A DNA stretch of 57,227 nt. It comes from UBA6398 sp963660485. Its GTDB lineage: Bacteria; Bacteroidota; Bacteroidia; Bacteroidales; Bacteroidaceae. This document shows, in pieces, positions 43,526 to 51,284 of this stretch; position 1 is the first letter of the stretch; every line of letters starts with the position of its first letter. The position numbers were made by a program, and so were the translations under genes. The notes beneath the pieces are model-generated. The model saw nothing but the letters and a program-made list of their open reading frames with translations. It was not told the origin of the DNA and ran no database searches. Where the stretch lies: positions 1 through 57,227 of the forward strand of contig CAVKYH010000015.1 in the NCBI GenBank assembly GCA_963660485.1, read 5' to 3'.

Positions 43526-45805
43526 ATGAAATTCCTGAAAAGAAAAAATATATTCCCTATCAGCCTTGTCGCAATGCTCGTTGTAGGCGCGGCAAAAGTA
43601 ACTGCTGACAGAATTGTAACCGTCTACGGAAGCGGCAAAGCGCTCTTCACTACAATTGTAGAGAATGTAGACAGCATTACCTACGGCACAACAGGACAAT
43701 TGTTCAAGGTTTACAATCCTTCGCGCACACAAATATTTTTCACCACGCGTGCCAAGGTGGACAGCATCGTATTTAGCGGCAGCTATGACAAGAGTTCCTA
43801 TCCCGAAATCAACCTTAATGGTTTTATAAACAATATGACGGTGAACTACAACGACAGCAGCAAGGAATATACCTTGTCTACTACCGGCGGCGACCCGTAT
43901 CTTTTCACCACAACGCTCACTTCGAATTTACCAAATGACTCATGTATTTTATCATTTGAGTATCGCTGCCCAAAAGGAATAAACGATTTGCAGATTTTCT
44001 TTGCTGATCCCGTTTCGGAAGCCCGTTCCGTGAAACCTGGAAAGGTTCCCGCAACGATTGGAACTGAATGGGCAACATACAGATACTATATCGGGAAATA
44101 CCGCAAGGACCTGAATTGGGGCAAGAAGGGAGATCGTCTGCGCATTGACTTCGGAACGACATCGGGAGTGGACATCTCGTTGCGACACCTACGCATATTA
44201 ACAGCCACAGAAGAGGAACAGAGTCAAATAGAAAAGGCTGACAGCGTAGAGAAAGCAAAGACCGTAACGGCGGAAAACATTACCGCTTATCTCAATAACA
44301 CTTACGCTTCAACGGTTGACAGTGTAAGCGTAACTATCGACAGTGTAATCGTAAGGGGAACGTGTAACGGCGAAGGCAAATTCGCTCTTGCCGATGTGGC
44401 GCCCTATGAAGACGTAACCGAAACCAAGAATTTTGAGAACTTGACCGAGATCGGCGAAGCGGGAAGTTTTGAAATCCGTCTGCCGCGCAAGCTCTACCGC
44501 AACAAGTTCTATTACGACCGAGTTTTGTCGAAGTGGGCAGTGGTAAAGGTTGACGGAGAACAGAATATACTTGATTCCCACGCGCGCTACGCCGATGACG
44601 TTTACGCTTCATACTCTGCCGAACCGGGTGTATTGAAGGGCAAAAAAGGTATAGCTGCCGGAGGCGGAACTACATACATTGCCGATTTCGACAGCCTTGA
44701 CGCGCACAGTATAACAATGAACCTTGTGCTGAGCAGCTTCATTTCCACAAAAAGCAGAAGCGACCTCTCGGCATACAGATACGGCGGAAAACTTTATTAC
44801 ATCAACAACAGCGCGATTAGCGGCATTGACAATTTGCTCAAGGCGGCTCAGAAGCGCGACATAATCGTGGAAGCTATTTTGCTTACGCCTTCGGAATCGG
44901 AATTCAGAGACCCTGAGTGTACCGGCGGCTATTACACGATGCCCAACATGACTACTGCTTCGGCCGTGAACTTTTATGCGGCAGCGCTCAACTATCTTGC
45001 GGAGCGCTATTCCTCGGGAGCGTACGGGCGCATACATCATTGGATAATGCACAACGAGGTTGACCAGGGCGATACTTGGACCAATATGGGCGATCAGCCC
45101 GAAATGCGCTACTACGACCGGTATATGAAATCCATGCGCATGTGTTACAACATTGTGCGCCAATACGATCAGAACGCGTCGATACTTGGGTCGTACACCC
45201 ACTCGTGGAATCTTTCCGGCACCGATTATGCGCCGCGCAAGATGCTCGAGCAGAATGTGCAATATTCGGCAACGGAGGGCGACTTCCGCTGGGGAGTGGC
45301 TTTTCACCCGTATCCCATCAACCTTACACGGCCTGAGTTCTGGAACAACGACAAGAGCGAAGCTACTTTCTCAAACAACACGCAATATGTAACCTTCTAC
45401 AATCCCGAGGTAATCAATGCCTGGATTCTCGACAAGGCTCATTATTACAAGGACGGCACAAAGCGTTTGCTTTTCTTCTCGGAACAGGGCACCAATTCGC
45501 CTTCCTACAGCGAGAGCGACCTTGCAAAACAGGCTGCGGGCGCTGCCTGGATGTGGAAGAAGCTTGAAAAACTCGACGGCATCGACGCTATGCAGTGGCA
45601 CAACTGGGCTGACAACCGCGAAGAGTTCGGATTGCGCATAGGATTGCGCGCATTCGCCGAAGGAGACTTCAAGGAGCTCGACCCGAAACCGGTGTGGTAT
45701 GTATGGCAAGCCGCCGGAACCGACAGAGAGGAAGAAGTGTTTGCTCCTTATCTCAATGTTATCGGAATAACTTCGTGGGACGGCATCGTGAAAACCGTGA
45801 AATAA
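43526..45805 (+). CDS. Secreted glycoside-hydrolase-like protein (DUF5722-like, clan GH-A pattern)
   Basis: 759 aa with an N-terminal membrane or signal segment (IFPISLVAMLVVGAAKVTA). A small beta head and a carbohydrate-binding-like jelly roll cover about residues 110-235. The catalytic-like barrel follows residue 370: DSLDAHSITMNLVLSSF, then HHWIMHNEVDQG with an Asn-Glu pair as in the acid/base strand of clan GH-A, then LLFFSEQGTNSPS with a Glu where the nucleophile is expected, and AWMWKKLEKLDGIDAMQWHNWADNREEFGLR. It looks like the DUF5722 family, whose activity I do not know. It ends without a recognisable T9SS tail. No susCD pair is nearby. Confidence 0.72.
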   Translation: MKFLKRKNIFPISLVAMLVVGAAKVTADRIVTVYGSGKALFTTIVENVDSITYGTTGQLFKVYNPSRTQIFFTTRAKVDSIVFSGSYDKSSYPEINLNGFINNMTVNYNDSSKEYTLSTTGGDPYLFTTTLTSNLPNDSCILSFEYRCPKGINDLQIFFADPVSEARSVKPGKVPATIGTEWATYRYYIGKYRKDLNWGKKGDRLRIDFGTTSGVDISLRHLRILTATEEEQSQIEKADSVEKAKTVTAENITAYLNNTYASTVDSVSVTIDSVIVRGTCNGEGKFALADVAPYEDVTETKNFENLTEIGEAGSFEIRLPRKLYRNKFYYDRVLSKWAVVKVDGEQNILDSHARYADDVYASYSAEPGVLKGKKGIAAGGGTTYIADFDSLDAHSITMNLVLSSFISTKSRSDLSAYRYGGKLYYINNSAISGIDNLLKAAQKRDIIVEAILLTPSESEFRDPECTGGYYTMPNMTTASAVNFYAAALNYLAERYSSGAYGRIHHWIMHNEVDQGDTWTNMGDQPEMRYYDRYMKSMRMCYNIVRQYDQNASILGSYTHSWNLSGTDYAPRKMLEQNVQYSATEGDFRWGVAFHPYPINLTRPEFWNNDKSEATFSNNTQYVTFYNPEVINAWILDKAHYYKDGTKRLLFFSEQGTNSPSYSESDLAKQAAGAAWMWKKLEKLDGIDAMQWHNWADNREEFGLRIGLRAFAEGDFKELDPKPVWYVWQAAGTDREEEVFAPYLNVIGITSWDGIVKTVK

Positions 45806-45833
45806 AAATATTCTACTAATAATTCTTTCAAAG

Positions 45834-45868
45834 GGTGGTTTGCATTCCATAATGCGAGCCACCTTTTT
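45834..45868 (+). terminator. Intrinsic terminator of the glycosidase-like operon
   Basis: GGTGG and GCATT pair with AATGC and CCACC, followed by TTTTT. It lies 28 nt past the stop. Confidence 0.8.
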
Positions 45869-45990
45869 GGTTTTACAGCCATACCTTATTATATATAAAC
45901 CCTTACCAGAATTTTTATGAGGCTTTTGCGCTGATTTTCTGTGGGTTTCAGTATGGTTTTGTGCGGCAGTGGCAAGCGGTTTTGCGAAGC

Positions 45991-46127
45991 CGGAAAAACA
46001 CTGCCGCATATCGTTTTTACGAGGTCAGACCTAATTTAAATTAGATGCGTCGGAATTTAAATTTGGTGGCCCGGAGTTTTTCACGAGATGCCTTGGAGTT
46101 TTTTCGGCAATAATCCAAGGTTTTTCT
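45991..46127. repeat. 21-nt-grid mosaic repeat array 12
   Basis: Cores start at 45991 (CGGAAAAACA), 46012 (CGTTTTTACG), 46033 and 46054 (AATTTAAATT), 46075 (AGTTTTTCAC), then with one extra nucleotide 46097 (AGTTTTTTCG) and 46118 (AGGTTTTTCT). Arms are CTGCCGCATAT, AGGTCAGACCT, AGATGCGTCGG, TGGTGGCCCGG and, with one extra base, the AGATGCCTTGG arm. The first arm also completes an inverted repeat with TGCGGCAGT at 45962-45970. It lies in the 467-nt gap before the next gene; no sure promoter for that gene was found. Confidence 0.9.
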
Positions 46128-46272
46128 GCATCGTTTTCCATGCCTTTTTGCGGCACTGAAAACTAAAAAACATCACCCGTTTTGCCATTGACACCGCAAT
46201 TAAAAACATTAAAAAGAATAGTGTTTGTAAAAAATCGCTAATTTCGCGATGTTACAACAGTTGTTACTGCAA

Positions 46273-49200
46273 ATGAAAAAGTTGAAATACGTTTTATCCG
46301 CCCTTTCGCTATGCATGTCATTGAGTGCAGCGGCCCAAAGTGAGATACCCGAATCTCCCCAATGGGACATATATCCCGACACATGGGTTGCCACCGACGG
46401 CGCGGGGCGTGTGATGCCCGACAACAGCGATGTGGGCGACTACAAGATGGGCAAACAGCACACTGTGGGCATATTCTATGTAACCTGGCACACGGCCGGG
46501 CTTTTCAATATGAAGTCGCCCTACAACGCCGACGTGAGCAGGGTGTTGGAAAAAGACCCCACCGCGCGCATGGACAAGGACAATGCCGCGTGGGAGCCGC
46601 AATACTACAACTCCTACCATTGGGGAGAACCCGAGATGGGCTACTTTCTCTCTGCCGACCCGTTTGTGATACGCCGCGACGTTTCCATGCTTGCCGACGC
46701 GGGAGTTGATGTGCTCATTCTCGACGTTACAAATGCCGTGAGGTATTGGGACGAATGGAATGCCCTGTTCAAAGTGCTCGAAGACATGAAGAGCGAGGGA
46801 AACAAAGTGCCGCAAATATGTTTCTGGAGCTACAACGGCGATGCAATCTACGTGGTGCAGGAAATCTACGACCTTTTCTATGCAAAGCAAAAGTATAAAG
46901 ACCTATGGTTCTACTGGTACGGAAAACCGTTGTTGCTCTACAATGCCGAACCGTCGTATGACGCCAACGGCACAGGGCATCAACTGCTCAACTATCTGTA
47001 TAGCGAAGACGCCGTGAACAATCCCCAAAATCCCCACTACGGAGATCCGCTCTACACTTCGCGTTACCTCACCGACTATCCCGATTATATCAAAGATTTC
47101 TTCACCCTCAGAAACATGTGGTGGGGATATAAAAACTGGTATGGGCACCCCGTGGGCGAAGAAGACCGGTGGAGTTTCGGCTACGACCTGGGAGACCTCG
47201 ACGGATATTCGGCAGAACAACTCGTTACGAAACACGAAGGGAAATACGAGGAATATGCCGTAACTCCCGCCCAACACTCCTCGACGCTCATAGGCAAAAG
47301 TTGGACGCGCGCCCAAGGCGAACCGCAACTCGACGAATATGATTTGCCCGTGGCGCAATATATTAAAAGCCTCGACAAGACTGTGGACGATCCCGAAAGC
47401 TACGGAATCTACTTTCAAGAGCGCTGGGACGAAGCATTAAGCATCAACCCCGAATTTATCTACCTTAACGACTGGAACGAATACTCCGCCGGAAAATATA
47501 CCGGGAACAACATCACATTCATGCGCCGCCAAAACAACGGTTTCCACTTTATCGACCAATACAACGCGGAGTTCAACCGCACGATAGGCCCTGTGAAAGG
47601 AAAATATACCGACAACTACTACATGCAAATGGCGGCAAACATCCGTAAATACAAGGGCGCACGCGCAATACCGCAAAACTACGGACTCGCAACCGACAAA
47701 ATCGCTACAAACGACACTGCCGAATGGAACAAGATAAAGACAGAATACCGCGACACCAAGGGAGACATCACGCATCGCTCTTTCAACGGATATGGAGGCC
47801 TTAAATATACCGACAACTTGGGCCGAAACGATATCGTTCGCACCAAAGTTGCCGTAACGTCCGACAGCATCTATTTCAGAGTGGAGACCGCCGAAAAACT
47901 GTCGCCTTGCACCGACGCGAAATGGATGCTCCTTTTTATAGATGCCGACAACAACCACTCCACAGGCTGGAACGGATACGATTATGTGGTAAACAAAACC
48001 GTTGAAAACGCCACCACTTCAACCGTAATGCAATGCAACGGCGATTCTTCACAGTGGACGAAAATATCAAATGCGCATATCGTTATAGACGGAAACGTCC
48101 TGATTGTTGCGGTGTCGAGAAAAAATCTGAAACTTACGGGAAATGATTTGACTTTCGACTTCAAATGGGTGGACAATGCGCGAGACTTTGAAACGCCCAT
48201 CGGACTTGCAACCGCCGGCGACGCAGCTCCAAACCGCCGGTTCAACTATCGTTTTATCTGGCACAAAGACGGAAGTGAAACAATCACTTCAAAAAAAAAA
48301 CTAACCGAGCTCGTCGAAAAATGCAACGCAGGTAAATTCCTCGAAGACTATGCATATGGCGACAATCCGGGAATGGTGGCAGATTCCAACGTAGTTGCGC
48401 GATACGCCAAGGCTTTCAATGACGCCTATTACCAAGCCAGCGACAATCTTACCGACGAACAATACGACGCCCTGCACGATGAATTGCAAAACAGCCTTGA
48501 TGCGCTGAAAAATGCCGCAACTGTGCCGTTCGCCGACGGATACTATTACATCGTGAGCGCAAACAGCGCGTATTTCAACGCTACAATGGCAATGGATCAG
48601 GCGAGCGCTTCAAGTCATATGCTTCATTGGCAACAACTCAACGAAGACAAAGATAATTTCGTCTGGAAACTTTCTGCCGTCGAGGGAGGTTATACGATTC
48701 AGAACCGTTCCTCTTCGCAATATATCAACCGCTCGTTAATACAAACCGCCAGCGCGACAATACGCCTTACCGACACAATCGGCGCAAAACAGACCATTAC
48801 GCCACTTAATCACGCAGGGCAGATAAATATTGCCAATGATGTTTTTTCCGATCCCTATTATCAGAAAGGCGGAGATGCGGGAACGAATTTCCTGGGAAGC
48901 TACATCACGCTCGGCGCAGGCGGAGCAAATTCGTGCGCGGCCTGGAAACTTGTTAACGCCGACCGGTATTTTTTGCGCAACTTGAAGAATCCGCTTGACT
49001 CCGTGGCTAATCTTGCGAAAGAGAAGGTAAATTCCGCCACCGTGATAGTAAACGGCGCGCCCGACCCGCTTTCTCCGGCATTCAACGAGGCACTTAAACC
49101 TTATATCGCCAGTCTTTCCCAACTTTTGGCGAGAGATACTTTGCTCGACATGTATTCCATTACCCGCAACGACATAGATTCTCTTTCCAAAGCCTATGAT

Positions 49201-50556
49201 GCGCTGATTTCCGTATGGCCCGACAGCAACGAGCTGGCTTTGGTTTGCAAATCCGCCGAAGATTTTCTTGCCAACAACCGCGCGGGAAACGAAGTGGGCG
49301 AGATTTTGCCCGATGCCCATCAAACTTTGACGGAACAATATCAGGCTACAATTTCCCGCCGTCCGTTCTACGCTGTGAGCCGAAGCGAGCTTATCGAAAT
49401 GGCGACCCTTCTGCGCAACACGCTGGACGTTGCCGAAAAGTCGGTAACCCTTCCTGCCGAGGGCGCATGGTATAACATCGTAAATGCAGACACTACAATA
49501 AAAACCGGCGACACACCAAATGGAGAATGTTTGTATGCCTACAGCAATTCTCCTACCTCGGTGGTTTATTGGGGCGGCACTCCGCAGGAAAACAACCGCA
49601 AGATGCGCAGCGCATGGCGTTTCGTGTGCATCAGCGACAGCACATACGCGCTGCAAAATGCGGGCTCGGGGTGGTATCTCGGCGTTTCGGCAAAAGAGGG
49701 CGACCTGATAAAGATGAGCGAAACGCCTGTTGAATACACTATAAGGAGCAACGGGGACAAGCAATGGACTTTGATGAATGCTGAAAGGCTTCTCCCGCTC
49801 AGCGCATTGAGCAAACGGCGCTACGTAAGCCTTAACGGCGATTCCACAGGCGTTGCCACTCCAACGTCGTGGGTCATCGCGCGTGTGAGCAGCAACATTT
49901 CCGATTCGCTCAATGCCGTGGAGGGTTCGTTTGGCGTTGTTACGCTGCCGTATGCGCAAAAGGAATTGCCGAAGACGGTAAACGGGGAGCAGATAAAGTT
50001 TTACGTAATAAGCGGCTCGCAGATGAACGAAAGCGGAAAGACTATCGCCGTTGACTTGACGGAATACCGCGAAACCGCAGTGCCTGCAGGCTATCCGCTA
50101 ATCTATTGCGCCGGAACGGAATACAAGATAAACTCCATGATTCCGTTTATCATAAAGCCCGATATCGACAGCGAGATTTCCACAGAGAGCCAAAACCAAA
50201 ACGGGCTTGTTGGCGTGGCAAAGAGCGTGATTCTCAAAAACGACACATGCGGCTATTTGAGCATGAAGAGCGTTGTGCCTGTGGTTTCGAGCTATATTGT
50301 GGCGGCGCAAAGCGGCTATGTGAATGCAAAAAGGATTGTAAATATCCCCAATGCGGTGGTAGATGCAACGCTCACCACTACCGGCAACGGACTGTGCAAC
50401 AAGATTGGCCGCATATTGCGCGAGAGCAACGAAAGGGTTGATGTTTACAGCATCGACGGCATTCTGGTGCGCAGCGCAGTGGAATATTCCAAGGCCCTCA
50501 ATGGTCTTGAGCCAGGCATATATGTTGTAGGAAAACAGAAGTTTGAAGTGAAATAA
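46273..50556 (+). CDS. Large secreted GH71/GH99-like protein with C-terminal surface modules
   Basis: Start set at 46273 (MKKLKYVLSALSLCMSLSAAAQ), a clean signal peptide; an ATG 24 nt upstream is possible. 1427 aa. Residues 60-430 resemble GH71/GH99-like barrels: VGIFYVTWHTAG, SMLADAGVDVLILDVTN, then YLNDWNEYSAG, the usual late-strand WNE motif. A CBM9/DOMON-like domain follows (about 480-660). After an A10 tract (48291-48300, near residue 673) come FIVAR-like helices, a DGYYYI module, a second WYNIVN module and a tail VDVYSIDGILV to GIYVVGKQKFEVK. That C-terminal half has the same order as the protein at 18521-22882. Substrate unknown; an alpha-mannan or related glycan is only a guess. Confidence 0.75.
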   Translation: MKKLKYVLSALSLCMSLSAAAQSEIPESPQWDIYPDTWVATDGAGRVMPDNSDVGDYKMGKQHTVGIFYVTWHTAGLFNMKSPYNADVSRVLEKDPTARMDKDNAAWEPQYYNSYHWGEPEMGYFLSADPFVIRRDVSMLADAGVDVLILDVTNAVRYWDEWNALFKVLEDMKSEGNKVPQICFWSYNGDAIYVVQEIYDLFYAKQKYKDLWFYWYGKPLLLYNAEPSYDANGTGHQLLNYLYSEDAVNNPQNPHYGDPLYTSRYLTDYPDYIKDFFTLRNMWWGYKNWYGHPVGEEDRWSFGYDLGDLDGYSAEQLVTKHEGKYEEYAVTPAQHSSTLIGKSWTRAQGEPQLDEYDLPVAQYIKSLDKTVDDPESYGIYFQERWDEALSINPEFIYLNDWNEYSAGKYTGNNITFMRRQNNGFHFIDQYNAEFNRTIGPVKGKYTDNYYMQMAANIRKYKGARAIPQNYGLATDKIATNDTAEWNKIKTEYRDTKGDITHRSFNGYGGLKYTDNLGRNDIVRTKVAVTSDSIYFRVETAEKLSPCTDAKWMLLFIDADNNHSTGWNGYDYVVNKTVENATTSTVMQCNGDSSQWTKISNAHIVIDGNVLIVAVSRKNLKLTGNDLTFDFKWVDNARDFETPIGLATAGDAAPNRRFNYRFIWHKDGSETITSKKKLTELVEKCNAGKFLEDYAYGDNPGMVADSNVVARYAKAFNDAYYQASDNLTDEQYDALHDELQNSLDALKNAATVPFADGYYYIVSANSAYFNATMAMDQASASSHMLHWQQLNEDKDNFVWKLSAVEGGYTIQNRSSSQYINRSLIQTASATIRLTDTIGAKQTITPLNHAGQINIANDVFSDPYYQKGGDAGTNFLGSYITLGAGGANSCAAWKLVNADRYFLRNLKNPLDSVANLAKEKVNSATVIVNGAPDPLSPAFNEALKPYIASLSQLLARDTLLDMYSITRNDIDSLSKAYDALISVWPDSNELALVCKSAEDFLANNRAGNEVGEILPDAHQTLTEQYQATISRRPFYAVSRSELIEMATLLRNTLDVAEKSVTLPAEGAWYNIVNADTTIKTGDTPNGECLYAYSNSPTSVVYWGGTPQENNRKMRSAWRFVCISDSTYALQNAGSGWYLGVSAKEGDLIKMSETPVEYTIRSNGDKQWTLMNAERLLPLSALSKRRYVSLNGDSTGVATPTSWVIARVSSNISDSLNAVEGSFGVVTLPYAQKELPKTVNGEQIKFYVISGSQMNESGKTIAVDLTEYRETAVPAGYPLIYCAGTEYKINSMIPFIIKPDIDSEISTESQNQNGLVGVAKSVILKNDTCGYLSMKSVVPVVSSYIVAAQSGYVNAKRIVNIPNAVVDATLTTTGNGLCNKIGRILRESNERVDVYSIDGILVRSAVEYSKALNGLEPGIYVVGKQKFEVK

Positions 50557-50621
50557 CCCACAAGCCGCGCCCGATAAACCATACCGTTAAACGGCGCGAC
50601 AACACGGCAATACCGCCATAG

Positions 50622-50672
50622 GTTTCGCAGCATGGAAAAGCGTTCCCGGCTGCGAAACTTATTGTTTTCCCA
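50622..50672 (+). terminator. Terminator of the GH71/GH99-like gene
   Basis: GTTTCGCAGC pairs perfectly with GCTGCGAAAC around a 17-nt loop, followed by TTATTGTTTT. It lies 65 nt past the stop. Confidence 0.78.
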
Positions 50673-50702
50673 CGATTTTATCACTCGCTTTTATGAATAA
50701 TC

Positions 50703-50744
50703 ACCACTTTGCAAGTGGTTATACCCACTTTGCGGTATTGTGGG
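50703..50744. other. Two adjacent hairpins with a shared CACTTTGC word
   Basis: ACCACTT and AAGTGGT (50703-50719) form a perfect 7-bp hairpin with a 3-nt loop. CCCAC (50724-50728) and GTGGG (50740-50744) form a second. Both left arms are followed by a TTTGC or TTGC run, giving a repeated CACTTTGC. They abut the -33 region of the putative small RNA promoter, so they could be an operator. Confidence 0.5.
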
Positions 50745-50768
50745 CCTCTAAATATGACAATAACTTTG
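50737..50768 (+). promoter_or_regulatory. Promoter of a putative small RNA
   Basis: ATTG (50737-50740), 20 nt, TAACTTTG (50761-50768). The -7 box is perfect and the -33 box has one mismatch. No protein start lies within 500 nt downstream. Confidence 0.65.
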
Positions 50769-50774
50769 CACTCA

Positions 50775-50932
50775 CATAAAATCGATGTTTCATAGTGGAT
50801 GCACTAATCAATATTAGGTGTCAGTTCTACGCCGCGAGGCGGTAAATCCGCGTTAAGATTTAATTGTTATGTATCTTGTTCGAAAAAGGGAGGTGTCATA
50901 CTTGTAAGAAGTAAACGATGCCCCCCTATTTT
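50775..50932 (+). ncRNA. Putative small non-coding RNA, about 158 nt
   Basis: Bounded by the promoter at 50737-50768 and a terminator hairpin at 50887-50932 (AGGGAGGTGTCAT with GATGCCCCCCT, then TATTTT). In the middle, CGCGAGGCGG and CCGCG-type segments fold into a GC-rich stem (50830-50855). The word AGGTGTCA occurs twice as a direct repeat (50816 and 50891 regions). The only ORF is a 10-codon frame. The length would suit a 6S-type or regulatory RNA, but I cannot match it to a named family. It lies between the terminator of the GH gene and repeat array 13. Confidence 0.55.
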
Positions 50933-50971
50933 CATTCTCCGCCCAATGTTTTCAAAAGACTTTCACAACCC

Positions 50972-51065
50972 CGTTTCAACAACACGGCATCTCGTAAAAA
51001 CTAGGTCAGACCTAATTTAAATTAGATGCGTCGGAATTTAAATTAGATGCCTTGGAATTTTTGCG
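50972..51065. repeat. 21-nt-grid mosaic repeat array 13
   Basis: Cores start at 50972 (CGTTTCAACA), 50993 (CGTAAAAACT), 51014 and 51035 (AATTTAAATT) and 51056 (AATTTTTGCG). Arms are ACACGGCATCT, AGGTCAGACCT, AGATGCGTCGG and AGATGCCTTGG. It precedes the lptF/G-type operon; the sequence from 51066 to 51240 shows nothing further. Confidence 0.92.
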
Positions 51066-51240
51066 TAAAAAAGCCACATGCGAAAAGTCTCAGTAACAAT
51101 GATTTACAAAACGCTCGAAAAATCCCGAAAATCCCGTCGGAAAAAGGCTATATGCAATGCGTCCTTGCCCAAATAGGTTCTGTTGCGGTCTTTATACAAT
51201 ATTTATAATACAAGCCACAAGACTATTGGGCTATTCTTTG

Positions 51241-51248
51241 TAAATTTG
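51241..51248 (+). promoter_or_regulatory. Bacteroidetes -7 element for the lptF/G-ribBA operon
   Basis: TAAATTTG, full TAnnTTTG match 37 nt before the chosen ATG at 51285. It lies inside the longer upstream reading frame, which supports the later start. Confidence 0.55.
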
Positions 51249-51284
51249 CCGATTAAGTGGGATTGCATCAGCGCCACAACCAAA

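Noticed and set aside
48736..49959. 407-codon minus-strand frame inside the GH71/GH99-like gene
   Set aside because: It is a shadow frame of a well supported gene; no domain is visible.
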